From assembly GCF_900109355.1 (NCBI RefSeq), contig NZ_FOBF01000002.1:248001-312000 (forward strand): a stretch of DNA of 64,000 nt, written 5' to 3'. Positions 32,791-41,419 of the stretch are shown piece after piece. The position numbers and the translations under genes are program-made. Below the pieces are notes generated by a model. That model was not told the origin of the DNA. It worked only from the letters and a program-made list of their open reading frames with translations, and made no database searches. Position 1 is the first letter of the stretch; every line of letters starts with the position of its first letter. The DNA comes from Nonomuraea pusilla. GTDB taxonomy: Bacteria; Actinomycetota; Actinomycetes; Streptosporangiales; Streptosporangiaceae.

Positions 32791-33405
32791 TCACCTGCCG
32801 GTCGAACGCCCAAGCATCTCGAGTGAGCTCGAAGTCCCAGCGTGCAGGATGCGCTGGGCGGTGAGGCGGACCTGGCGTTCCTCGTGGGGATCGCGCCCGG
32901 TGGACGGCGCGGAGACCCCGGCTACGGCGGCACGCGGTACGGCGGGCTCGGCTGGATCGGTTGCGTCCGCCGGCGGGGTATACGGCATGCGGAGGTACGC
33001 ACAGATCACGTCCACGACCGTCTGCCGGAACTCCGGGCCGGGGTTGTCCTGGGCGAGCTGTTCCAGGGCGTGCAGGCCCCCGAGGCGGACCGGGGCCTGG
33101 GCGCTGCCGAGCTGCTCGACGGCCTTGCCGTAGCGGTCGGTAACGTGGCCGCGTTCGCTGAGCTGGAAGGTGCGCCGGGCGGTGTCGGCGTTGCGGGCGG
33201 TGTAGAAGAGTGCGCCGAGAGCGGCCAAGCCGGTGGCGACCGCCAGGACGCGCCCGCGGACCGCGTCGACGGCCGCTGCCAAGTCCTTGCCGGTCAGACT
33301 GGTCACGCCGTCGACGTGTTCCAGCCACCACGGCGCGCCAGGGCCGAGCATCCAGCCGATCGCGACGACAAGCGCCGTGGTGACGACGATCGAGAAAGGC
33401 TTCAT
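32791..33405 (-). CDS. Truncated membrane protein related to the N-terminal half of pentapeptide-repeat proteins
   Basis: 204 residues from an ATG with GGAGG 6 nt upstream. Two membrane helices (residues ~5-22 and ~58-75) are followed by the block RTFQLSERGHVTDRYGKAVEQLGS and VRLGGLHALEQLAQDNPG, which in actinomycetes normally precedes pentapeptide repeats. The block VRLTAQRIL should lead into those repeats but the frame ends 20 residues later in unrelated sequence. It may still be made as a short membrane protein. Probably a decayed gene. Confidence 0.6.
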   Translation of the reverse strand: MKPFSIVVTTALVVAIGWMLGPGAPWWLEHVDGVTSLTGKDLAAAVDAVRGRVLAVATGLAALGALFYTARNADTARRTFQLSERGHVTDRYGKAVEQLGSAQAPVRLGGLHALEQLAQDNPGPEFRQTVVDVICAYLRMPYTPPADATDPAEPAVPRAAVAGVSAPSTGRDPHEERQVRLTAQRILHAGTSSSLEMLGRSTGR

Positions 33406-33456
33406 GGCCGCCCTCCGAAGGATCTCGGGGGGGTCCTGCCCCAACCTTGACGGTCC

Positions 33457-33588
33457 TCAGGCGATGAGGCCCAGGTTCTCCGACATTTCCCAGGCGGTCA
33501 GCTGCCGATTGTCGGTTTCCTCGCTGGCGCAGTCGATGATCAGCGCGACAGGGGCGCGCTTGTCATCGTCAGAGAGCTCGTCCGGCAC
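33457..33588 (-). CDS. Possible 43-residue acidic ORF
   Basis: GTG start, beginning PDELSDDDKRAP and ending ENLGLIA. No SD, no known family. It may be the tail of a lost gene in this decayed region. Confidence 0.2.
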   Translation of the reverse strand: MPDELSDDDKRAPVALIIDCASEETDNRQLTAWEMSENLGLIA

Positions 33589-33645
33589 GAGTCATCCGGG
33601 GTGCCGAGAAGGCGTTCAGGCCGCACGACTGAGAGTCACCACAGA

Positions 33646-34058
33646 TCACTTCTTCAACTCGGCGTAGGCGTCCGCGGTCTGCGAGTGCCCGCGAAGGAAG
33701 TCCCGAAAGGCGAGGTGACGTGCGAGTTCCGGGTGTCGACCGCGCAGACGTAGAGATGGTGCGAAGGCGTATCTGCAGGGCTGGTGAACGCCTCTCGCCC
33801 CGATATGTTCCCGTTTCCTTCGTGGTGGTGGCCGAGGAGACGCAGGTTCTTGATGACCGCGGGCAGGTCGTCACGGGTGTTGATGACCACGTCGATGTCG
33901 ATGATGGGCTTGGCTGGCAGGCCTGGGGCTGCAGTGCTGCCGACATGTTCGATTCGCTGGGCGAGCGAGCCGAGTATGTGGGCGATCAGGTCGCGGATAG
34001 CCGCGAACATCTCGTGCCAGCGCCGGTCGTAGGGGACGATCTCGATGGGCGTGCTCAA
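33646..34058 (-). pseudogene. GrpB-family protein, frameshifted and truncated
   Basis: The frame starts at a TTG that overlaps the stop of the preceding pseudogene. It reads as a typical GrpB nucleotidyltransferase-like protein: IEIVPYDRRWHEMF, RIEHVGSTAAPGLPAKPIID, then SPADTPSHHLYVC. A one-base deletion near 33722 breaks the frame after VDTRN; the expected ARHLAFRDFLRGH continues in the next frame and stops after AYAELKK, short of the usual C-terminus. Non-functional as written unless the shift is a sequencing error. Confidence 0.82.
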
Positions 34059-34768
34059 TCAGGGTGCTCCTCATCTGGCCGTATGGTGGCTGGTCGTGTA
34101 TGGCGGCGGCTGACCTCAGCGGTGTAGCCGGTCCAGCCGCCGCTGCCGGCGCCTTGCCAGGCGACGGCCACGGTGATGCGGATGCCGAGCATGCGGGCCA
34201 GGGCGCGACGCCGGGCAGGTCGGTCGCGAGCTGGAACAGCGCGGTGGAGCGGGCCTGGCTGGAGTGGATGCCAAGCTCACGCAGACGTTCGGCGAGCCGG
34301 AGGAAGCTGATCGTCCGCCCGGGTTGCCCGCCAGCAGCGATTGCTGCATCTCGGCTGTCCTGCAGCTGGGCGGGATAACGCAGCGCCTGGCGGTGCCGGT
34401 AACACAGATAGACGACCTCGCCGCTTTCGGGGACTTCCCGCTCCCGCAGGCCGCCCCACCACATGTCCGGGTCGAGCTCAACCAGCGTCTGCCGGAGCGC
34501 GGCGAGATCCAGTTCCGGCCGCCGCCCGGGTTGTGCCCGCGCTGGCGGTCGGCGGCTTCGAGCTCGGGCATGCCTTCGCCTTCGGGTGGCGGGGTGAGGT
34601 TGTCGAGGAGTTTGCACGATAGCTCCAGGCGGGACTTGTCCTCCTCCGTCAAGGTGATGCCGGCGACGCCGGTCGGGAACGGGCCGGCCAGCGGGGCCGC
34701 CATCCGCACCGCGTGCAGCAGGCCCGCAAGGTAGGGGGCGTAGCGGCGGCGTAGCCGGGGGTCAGAGA
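34055..34768 (-). pseudogene. Frameshifted element-associated protein of unknown function
   Basis: Coding similarity jumps between frames at least twice: an N-terminal piece (LSDPRLRRRYAPYLAGLLHA, then ITLTEEDKSRLELSCKLLDN), a middle piece in a second frame (VVYLCYRHRQALRYPAQL, then LAERLRELGIHSSQARSTAL) and a C-terminal piece in a third (ALARMLGIRITVAVAWQGAG). Such C-termini with a degenerate HTH (LARMLGI..AVAW) occur in actinomycete plasmid and integrative-element proteins; I cannot name a function. Its stop overlaps the GrpB start. Confidence 0.65.
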
Positions 34769-34773
34769 GATTT

Positions 34774-34863
34774 GGAACGGAATCCGGCGTTAACGGGGTC
34801 CTCCCAGGTCAGTACCCCTGCCGTCGTGGTCTTCCGGAGGTGGTTAACGCCGGATCCCGTTCG
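34774..34863. repeat. Large palindrome (21-bp inverted repeats around a 48-nt centre)
   Basis: 34774-34794 and 34843-34863 are inverted copies matching at 19 of 21 positions and sharing CCGGCGTTAAC. A further CCTCC/GGAGG pair (34800-34804, 34836-34840) extends the cruciform inwards. It lies between two gene remnants on opposite strands. It could be the ends of a tiny mobile element, a recombinase site or a strong terminator. Confidence 0.7.
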
Positions 34864-34996
34864 GTTTCACAGCGCAACGTTGATCTGCATTGCGTGACAG
34901 CAGGTAGCGGCTGGTAACGGCTGTGTCGCTCTGATGACGCTGTGTCTGTTGAGTCATACGTTGCGTACATGCCTGTCGACTTCCTGAGCGACGGAC

Positions 34997-35401
34997 GGCT
35001 CCCAGCGCAAGCCGGCGGTCATCGCCACCGGCGAGTCGGTGGAGAAGAACGGGAGGCTGCCGGCCTACACCGCACCGTGGTTCTCCGGCTCGGCCTCCGA
35101 CCCGCTGCCGCCGCGCGATCATCCCGATCGGCGCACCTTCAACCTCGACATGGTCTCGCTCGGCTGGGCAGCCACCTTCATCATCCACCCCTTCATCCCC
35201 CGACCCGCCGACCTGAACGTGCTGCTCAGCGAGGCCGAGGCAGCCTGGGATGACAAGCGCGGCGCCTGGGCACAGTCCGGCTCGGACCTGCTGCCGGCTT
35301 ATGAGTACCCTGCCTGCATCAAACCCGGCGTCAGAGACCTGGATGATCCTGCGGACGTGATCAGGAATGCCTTTCAGCGGGCGTGCGTCGACCTGCGCAC
35401 C
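34997..35401 (+). pseudogene. Thermonuclease-family gene fragment
   Basis: An open frame with no good start, similar to the C-terminal half of actinomycete thermonuclease-like proteins: LPAYTAPWFSG, RRTFNLDMVSLGWAATFIIH, LLSEAEAAWDDKRGAW and YEYPACIKPGVRDL. It stops matching after FQRACVDLRT, where the family normally runs on for 40 or more residues. Both ends are lost. Confidence 0.65.
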
Positions 35402-35467
35402 GCGCATCGCGGTCTCCGCCGACGCGCTCATACCAGACCATCGGCTGGGAACCCGGGATGCCAAGAG

Positions 35468-36976
35468 TCATTTCTCTGCAGGCCCTTGGTTCCAGGCCTG
35501 GCGTTCCTGGGGGCGGGGGTCGTCGATCTGGGTCCACTCGGTGTCGATGCGCATGGTCGCCCTGCGTTCGTTCTCGTACGGGTCCCAGCCGGGCTCGCCG
35601 GTCCTGGCGAACCGGATCCACGTCTCGTGCACGCGGGCGGCGAGGCCCACGGGCACCGGGCCGGGGCCGAGCAGGGCGTTGGGGCCGTTCAGCTCGGGCC
35701 GGTCCGCGAGGTCGAAGACGAAGGGCAGCTCGACCGTGTGGGTCGCGCCGAGCTGCCCGTCCAGGGCCGGGGAGCGCCAGGCGAACTCGTAGGCGTAGGT
35801 GGCGGAGCCGGGATGGGCGGCGTGCGCGCCGGCCAGGGCGCGGCTGCCCGCGCCGAACAGGGCGTCGCCCATGATGGCCGAGCGCAGTTCCGCGTGGGAC
35901 GCCCCGGGACGCGAGGCCCGATAGGTCCCGACGAGCCGCGCCGGATCCGGGTGCGAGCGCGCCGCCGCCTCGTGGACGTCGGCGGCGGTCGAGGTGGCGT
36001 AGGCGCCCACCGGCACCAGGTAGAGATTGCCCTCTTCGGCGTTGGTGCCGACGAGCAGGTCGACGCCGGCGCTCAGCCCGGCGGCGACGGACTCGGCCGG
36101 CTGCGTGTCCAGGACGAGGCTGAAGGGGCTGAGCCCGATCAACGGGTCGTGGCGGGTCTCGGTCCGCAGGTCGATGCCCGAGAGCCGGGAAGCGGCCTCG
36201 ACCAGGCGTTCGTCGGGGATACCTGCGAAGTCGCGGGCGTGGGGCCTGACGCCCAGCACCTCGGCCGCCGCCTTGGTGACGCGGGCGGCCTGCTCGGTGG
36301 TGAACGCGCCCAGGCCGCTGCCGCTCTGCACGATCGCACGGCGGAACAGGCCGGCGGCCTCGGGGGTGGCCAGGACGCCGCCGACGATGGTCGCCCCGGC
36401 CGACTGGCCGAAGAGGGTGACGTTGCGCGGGTCGCCACCGAAGGCGGCGATGTTCTCCCGCACCCAGCGCAGCGCGGCGACCACGTCGAGCAGGCCGCGG
36501 TTGGCGGGGGCCCCGGGCAGGTCGAGGAACCCGGCGATGCCGAGCCGGTAGTTGAGGGTCACCAGGACGACGCCGTCGCGGGCGAAGGCGGAGCCGTCGT
36601 ACATCGGGGACCGCGTCGAGCCGGCGACGAACCCGCCGCCGTGGACGAACACCATGACCGGCAGCCCGGTACCGCCGGCGGCGGGGGTGAAGACGTTGAC
36701 GGTGAGGTAGTCCTCCCCGCGGCTCCAACCGGCGCCGAAGTAGGGGGACATGTCCACGTTGCCGAGCTTGCGTTCGGACTGCGGCGCGTTGGGCCCCGGT
36801 GCCGTGGCGTCCCGTACGCCGTCCCACGGCTCGTGCGGCCGCGGCGGCGCGAAGCGGCCGGCGCCGCGGGGCGGGGCGGCGTAGGGGATGTCGCGGAAGG
36901 TGAGGGCGGCGCCCTGGCGCAGGCCTCGGACGGCTCCCTGCGCGGTGGTGGCGACGGGGTCGGGGTGGTGGTTCAC
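35468..36976 (-). CDS. Type-B carboxylesterase
   Basis: 502 residues from a GTG with GGAAAGG upstream. It has the family layout: GAVRGLRQGAALTFRDIPYAAPP at the N-terminus, VFVHGGGFVAGS (oxyanion hole), NYRLGIAGFLD, the nucleophile elbow TLFGQSAGA, the acidic residue near NAEEGN and the catalytic His in GATHTVELPFVF. No signal peptide, so cytoplasmic. It follows the MBL-fold gene by 22 bp on the same strand and is the last gene of that cluster. Likely ester hydrolysis of a small aromatic or acylated compound; substrate unknown. Confidence 0.93.
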   Translation of the reverse strand: MNHHPDPVATTAQGAVRGLRQGAALTFRDIPYAAPPRGAGRFAPPRPHEPWDGVRDATAPGPNAPQSERKLGNVDMSPYFGAGWSRGEDYLTVNVFTPAAGGTGLPVMVFVHGGGFVAGSTRSPMYDGSAFARDGVVLVTLNYRLGIAGFLDLPGAPANRGLLDVVAALRWVRENIAAFGGDPRNVTLFGQSAGATIVGGVLATPEAAGLFRRAIVQSGSGLGAFTTEQAARVTKAAAEVLGVRPHARDFAGIPDERLVEAASRLSGIDLRTETRHDPLIGLSPFSLVLDTQPAESVAAGLSAGVDLLVGTNAEEGNLYLVPVGAYATSTAADVHEAAARSHPDPARLVGTYRASRPGASHAELRSAIMGDALFGAGSRALAGAHAAHPGSATYAYEFAWRSPALDGQLGATHTVELPFVFDLADRPELNGPNALLGPGPVPVGLAARVHETWIRFARTGEPGWDPYENERRATMRIDTEWTQIDDPRPQERQAWNQGPAEK

Positions 36977-36998
36977 GGTGGTGCCTTTCCGCAGGGAC

Positions 36999-37913
36999 TC
37001 AGGCCTGCTCGGTGTACGGGGCGAAGGGCACCCAGCCCTTGATGGCGAACTTGTCCGCCTCCCGGACCACTTCGGCGGCGCCGTGGCCGCCGAGGTGCGC
37101 GGGGATGACCAGGGCGTTGTTGTCGACCGCCCAACCCAGGAGCTTGCGCCGGGTTGCGCGGGCCCCGGCGGGGTCCTCGCAGAAGCAGCTGTTGGAGTCG
37201 GGCTCGTGGATCTGGACCGGGCTGTGCAGCAGGTCGCCGACGAACAGCGCCCGGTCCGCCCCGGACTCCAGCGTCAGCACCGACGAGCCCGGCGTGTGGC
37301 CGGGGGCGAGGTCGAGGCGCAGGTTGCCGTCGATGCGGTGGCCGTCCTCCCAGAGCAGGGTCTGGCCGGCCTCGTGCACGGGGGCGACGCTGTCCTCGAA
37401 GACGTTCTGGTTGCCGCGGCCCAGCCGGGGCTTGTGCTCGTTGGCGGGGTTCCAGAAGTCGAAGTCCGCCCTGGGCATGAGGTAGGTGGCGTTGGGGAAC
37501 GTCGGCACCCAGGTCCGGCCGTCGAGGTAGGTGTTCCAGCCGACGTGGTCGATGTGCAGGTGCGTGTTGATGACGAGGTCGACGTCCTCGGGACGGACTC
37601 CGGCGCGGGCGAGGTTGTCCAGGAAGTCGGTGTTCAGCCGGTTCCACACGGGCGCGTACGGGCGCTCCTTGTGGTTGCCGACGCCGGTGTCGACCAGGAT
37701 GGTCCTGCCCTCGCTGCGCAGGACCCAGGTCTGGATCGCCGAGTTGACGATCCGGGTCTCGGCGTTCAGGAAGTCCGGCACCAGCCAGGAACGGTGGTCC
37801 TGCCACGCGCGCTCCGGGCTGTCGGGGAAGAACGTCTCGGGCGTCATGTCGACGGGGCCGAAGTACTCCTGCACCCGGGTCAGCGTGACGTCGCCCAGGG
37901 TGATGGTGTCCAT
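36999..37913 (-). CDS. Cytosolic metallo-beta-lactamase-fold hydrolase
   Basis: 304 residues from the ATG at 37913 (GGAG 7 nt upstream). The zinc motif is intact: NTHLHIDHVGWN (HxHxDH), APGHTPGSS, GDLLHSPVQ with the bridging Asp, and the late His in IPAHLGGHG. The type resembles AHL-lactonase and methyl-parathion-hydrolase relatives. No signal peptide. It is closely related along its length to the Tat-exported protein at 40.2-41.2 kb (shared QTWVLRSEGRTILVDTG, WVPTFPNATYL), so the pair works inside and outside the membrane. Confidence 0.9.
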   Translation of the reverse strand: MDTITLGDVTLTRVQEYFGPVDMTPETFFPDSPERAWQDHRSWLVPDFLNAETRIVNSAIQTWVLRSEGRTILVDTGVGNHKERPYAPVWNRLNTDFLDNLARAGVRPEDVDLVINTHLHIDHVGWNTYLDGRTWVPTFPNATYLMPRADFDFWNPANEHKPRLGRGNQNVFEDSVAPVHEAGQTLLWEDGHRIDGNLRLDLAPGHTPGSSVLTLESGADRALFVGDLLHSPVQIHEPDSNSCFCEDPAGARATRRKLLGWAVDNNALVIPAHLGGHGAAEVVREADKFAIKGWVPFAPYTEQA

Positions 37914-37986
37914 GGTTGTCTCCAGTTCGATGGATTTCGCGGCTGGGGCCGCAACGCGGAGGAGCGGTCGCTCATGACGGCCCTGC

Positions 37987-40131
37987 TCACCCATGGTGCG
38001 GCGGCTGGCAGGTGCCGCGGTATGCGTCACGTGACTGCACCTGCGCGGCAGCCGGTTGGGGCGGGTCGAGGGCTCGGGTGAGCGTCGCCAGCGTCAGGTC
38101 GAGACGGTCGAGGTGGACCAGCAGACGCCGCCGCGGCGACACGCGCCCGCGACGCATCCGCCGTTCGCCGGAGAGCAGGGACAGCGCTCCGGCCACCTCG
38201 GGGCGTGCCGGAAGGCAGGCGGCGCCCGTCCGGCGGCCCGTGAGCCGGATCAGGTGCGTCACCCTCTCCCGCGCGCGGCCGGCCGCCGCGGTGACCCGGG
38301 TGGCGTACGCGGCGTCGCCGCCCGGCGGCAGTCGCCCGGCCACGGCGGCCAGGCTCCGTGCGTGGTAGGCGGCGGCGTCCAGCACCTCCAGCAGGTGGCG
38401 GGCGCGATCACGGCGGCCGCGCCGGGGATTGAGCGGGTGGACGATCGGCAGGCAGGCCCTGCGGAAGGACTCCACTGCCCGGTCGAAGTCATGGGCCGCG
38501 CGGATCAGGCTCGTCGTGCCGCCGGTGCCCGGGCCCGGCGTCGTCGCGTCCAGCAGGCGCCGCAGGATCAGCAGGACGTGGGCCAGCTCCTCCTCGCGGG
38601 CACGGCGGACCGTGAGGGGCGCCACGACCACGGCGGCGAGGACGCCGCAGGAGACTCCCAGCGCGGTCTGCTGAACGCGCACGAGGAGCACGTCCGCAGA
38701 GAACGTGTCCAGCAGCGCCAGCAGCATGGTGAGCATGCCGGTGATGAAGAACGTGACCGCCCAGTAGGCGTCCGCCGGTGTGTAGAACATCCCGAACATG
38801 CACGCCAGCAGCAGCACCAGGAGCAGCGGGCCGTACGGTGCGGCCAGGGTGGCCAGGCCGTAGCCGAACACCGCGCCGAGCACGGTACCCGCCAGCCGGC
38901 GCACGCTCTGCAGCAGCACCTCGCCGGTGCTCTCGGTGTTGACGAACACGACCCACGTGGCCATGACGGCCCAGTACCAGTGCTCCGGGGACACCAGGTG
39001 GCCGCCGAGGATGGACAGCGCGCAGGCGGTGGTCACCTGGAGGGCCTGCCGGGTCGTTCCCCGTCCGCGCTCTTGGAAGCCCGCCTTGCGACACCGGCCG
39101 GCACAGGATGCCCCGGTCGGCGGGATGGCGGTGCCCCGGAGCAGAGCGGCCAGTTCGTCGAGCCCCTGGAGACAGTCCCGCAACGAGGGGGACGCGGCCG
39201 GCGGAATCTCACGTTCCCGCGTTCGCCGGCCGGAGGTGGGAGGCGTGCCGGAGGCGAGCTGGTGGCGCAGGATCGTGATCCGTGCCGCGAGCCGGTGCCG
39301 CCCGTCCGCCTCGGCGAGATCGTCTGCGGCGACCGGTGTGCGGGCGGCGCGGACCACGAGGACGGCCAGCCGCTGGGCGGCCACCTCCACGCGGGCGAGG
39401 TACCCCAGAAGCGGGCCGTCGGCTGCCCCATCGACCCCGCGTTCACCGAGAAAGTCCCCGATCAGGAGCACGGCCGCGTGAAGCCTGTCCAGGCGGCGCT
39501 GCATCGACGGGCGAAGTGCGCCGGCGTCCGGTCCGGCGGTGAGCACGGCGGCCGTGTCCCGCAGGACGTCACGCAGCCGCCCGTCGAAGCTACGCCGCAA
39601 CCGGGCCAGGACGCGGGACGACGTCATGTGCCCCAGGCAGTGGCCAACGGCCACGACGGCGCAGAACGCGACGAGCACCGCCGCGCCGAGCTGCGGCACC
39701 TGAACCGCTCGTGCCCCGGTGAACTGCGCCAGGAAGAAGGCCATGAAGGCGAACACGCCCGCCCCCTGCCCTCTGGGGCCGTACCGGCGGACGTGGACGG
39801 CGACGTGGATCAGCAGCAGGAACACCGACCCCGCCACGACCGGGTACGGCCTCAGCACGGCTCCCGCGGCCAGGGCCGCGAGGGACAGCGGAGCCCCGAG
39901 CGCCAGCGTGATGAGCTGGTTGCGCGGGTGCAGCTCGCTGACGGCCAGCGAGGTCACCATCGCGGTGAACCCGCCAGCCAGCAACGACGTGTCGGGCTGT
40001 CCCAGGGCCGCCAGCACGGTCAGGGACACGGCGGCGCCGAGGACGGCGCGCATCGCGGAGACCAGCCGCATCAGCCCGGGATCGGCGGCGGCGAGGCGGT
40101 CCCACAGCGACGCCGTCTTTCTGAGCGGCAT
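37987..40131 (-). CDS. FUSC-family membrane protein (aromatic-acid-exporter-like)
   Basis: 714 residues from an ATG with AAGGA upstream. Two halves each hold a bundle of about six membrane helices (residues ~25-175 and ~375-520), the second with the FUSC signature STGEVLLQSVRRLAGTVLGAVFGYG. Long cytoplasmic helical segments follow each bundle. FUSC/ArAE proteins are linked to export of aromatic acids such as p-hydroxybenzoate. Sitting between two MBL-fold hydrolases and an esterase, it probably moves the substrate or product of those enzymes (inference). It uses a very Arg-rich C-terminus. Confidence 0.88.
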   Translation of the reverse strand: MPLRKTASLWDRLAAADPGLMRLVSAMRAVLGAAVSLTVLAALGQPDTSLLAGGFTAMVTSLAVSELHPRNQLITLALGAPLSLAALAAGAVLRPYPVVAGSVFLLLIHVAVHVRRYGPRGQGAGVFAFMAFFLAQFTGARAVQVPQLGAAVLVAFCAVVAVGHCLGHMTSSRVLARLRRSFDGRLRDVLRDTAAVLTAGPDAGALRPSMQRRLDRLHAAVLLIGDFLGERGVDGAADGPLLGYLARVEVAAQRLAVLVVRAARTPVAADDLAEADGRHRLAARITILRHQLASGTPPTSGRRTREREIPPAASPSLRDCLQGLDELAALLRGTAIPPTGASCAGRCRKAGFQERGRGTTRQALQVTTACALSILGGHLVSPEHWYWAVMATWVVFVNTESTGEVLLQSVRRLAGTVLGAVFGYGLATLAAPYGPLLLVLLLACMFGMFYTPADAYWAVTFFITGMLTMLLALLDTFSADVLLVRVQQTALGVSCGVLAAVVVAPLTVRRAREEELAHVLLILRRLLDATTPGPGTGGTTSLIRAAHDFDRAVESFRRACLPIVHPLNPRRGRRDRARHLLEVLDAAAYHARSLAAVAGRLPPGGDAAYATRVTAAAGRARERVTHLIRLTGRRTGAACLPARPEVAGALSLLSGERRMRRGRVSPRRRLLVHLDRLDLTLATLTRALDPPQPAAAQVQSRDAYRGTCQPPHHG

Positions 40132-40166
40132 GACGATCCTTCCTTGAGCTGCAGAGCCGCCGGAGG

Positions 40167-41195
40167 TCAGCCGCGGCTGAAACCCGCCCATTTTTTGATC
40201 TTGAAGTGGCTGCCGCTGCGTTCCACCTCGGCGGCGCCGTGGCCGGGAAGGTGCGCGGGCAGGATGAGGGCCTTGTGGTCGGCGGCCCACTCCAGTTCGC
40301 GGCGCCGGGTGGCGAGCGCCTGCTTCTCGTCCTCCTCGAAGCAGCTGTTGAACTCGGGGTGTTCGAGCTGCAGCGGGGTGTGCAGGAGGTCGCCGATGAA
40401 CACCGCCCTGTCTCGGCCGGACTCCAGCCGCAGCACGCAGGAGCCGGGAGTGTGCCCGGCGGCGAGGTTCAGCTTCAGGCCTGGGCCGAGGGTGTGGGAG
40501 TCCTCCCACAGCTTCACCAGGCCGGCCTGGTGCACCGGCAGCACGCTGTCCTCCCAGACGTTCTGGTTGCCCTGCCTGTACTTCGGCCGGACCGGGCCGG
40601 CGGGGTTCCAGAAGTCGAATTCGACCTTCGGGATCAGGTAGGTGGCGTTGGGGAAGGTGGGCACCCAGTCACGGCCCTCGCGCCGGGTGTTCCAGCCGAC
40701 GTGGTCGTTGTGCAGGTGGGTGTTGACGACGACGTCGACGTCCTGCGGCCGGACGCCCGCGCGGGACAGTCGGCGCAGGAAGTTCGTGTCCATGTACTGC
40801 CACTGCTTGGCGTACGGGCGGAACTTGTCGTTCCCGGCGCCGGTGTCGACCAGGATCGTCCTGCCCTCGCTGCGCAGTACCCAGGTCTGCAGGGCGGAGT
40901 GGACCATGTCGGTGCCCGGCTTCCAGAAGTCCGGGCTCAGCCAGTCCTCGTTCTCCTCCCACAGCTCCTTCGGACTGCCGGGGAAGAACTCGCGCGACGT
41001 CAGTCCGACGGGACCGCTGAACTCCAGGACACGGGTGACGGTGACCTTGCCCAGCCGGATCGTCTCGACCTTCGTGGAGGCCGCGGCGGCCGGGCGGGCC
41101 GGCGCGCCGCCCAGCAGCCCGGCGGCGCCGAGGCCCGCCGCGGCTGCGACGAACCCGCGCCGGGTCAGGGAAGGTGAAGGATTTACGCTGCTCAT
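40167..41195 (-). CDS. Tat-exported metallo-beta-lactamase-fold hydrolase
   Basis: 342 residues, ATG with GGAG 7 nt upstream. A twin-arginine signal (SLTRRGFVAAAAGLGAAG, R12-R13) predicts folded, metal-loaded export. The catalytic set is complete: NTHLHNDHVGWN, AAGHTPGSC, GDLLHTPLQ and LPAHLPGHG. It is a paralogue of the cytosolic enzyme in the same cluster and the first gene of the unit, facing the LAL regulator. Likely lactone or ester substrates outside the cell. Confidence 0.92.
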   Translation of the reverse strand: MSSVNPSPSLTRRGFVAAAAGLGAAGLLGGAPARPAAAASTKVETIRLGKVTVTRVLEFSGPVGLTSREFFPGSPKELWEENEDWLSPDFWKPGTDMVHSALQTWVLRSEGRTILVDTGAGNDKFRPYAKQWQYMDTNFLRRLSRAGVRPQDVDVVVNTHLHNDHVGWNTRREGRDWVPTFPNATYLIPKVEFDFWNPAGPVRPKYRQGNQNVWEDSVLPVHQAGLVKLWEDSHTLGPGLKLNLAAGHTPGSCVLRLESGRDRAVFIGDLLHTPLQLEHPEFNSCFEEDEKQALATRRRELEWAADHKALILPAHLPGHGAAEVERSGSHFKIKKWAGFSRG

Positions 41196-41273
41196 TTCCG
41201 CACTCCGATGGAATCATTCATCGCGTCCCGCCCTCATCCGCACCCACGCAGGGTCAGGTCAGGCCGCTTTCCG

Positions 41274-41314
41274 GATACCGACCATCGTGCTCAGGGCAGG
41301 CGCCGGCCGGTATC
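41274..41314. promoter_or_regulatory. Candidate operator between the Tat-MBL gene and the LAL gene
   Basis: Inverted repeat GATACCG (41274-41280) / CGGTATC (41308-41314) in the ~220-bp divergent gap. The spacing of about three helical turns suits a dimeric activator. Binding is inference. Confidence 0.4.
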
Positions 41315-41419
41315 AGTCACCCGACTGCACTGCAGACCTCGGCCGGCCGGAATAGTCCGGGGCGTCGCACACGTTGAGAACACGCGTTATCCGAGCGAAT
41401 GGCAATTCATGGAGAATCC

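Noticed and set aside
34844..35464. 206-codon minus-strand frame
   Set aside because: Antisense of the thermonuclease fragment; the plus strand carries the recognisable motifs.
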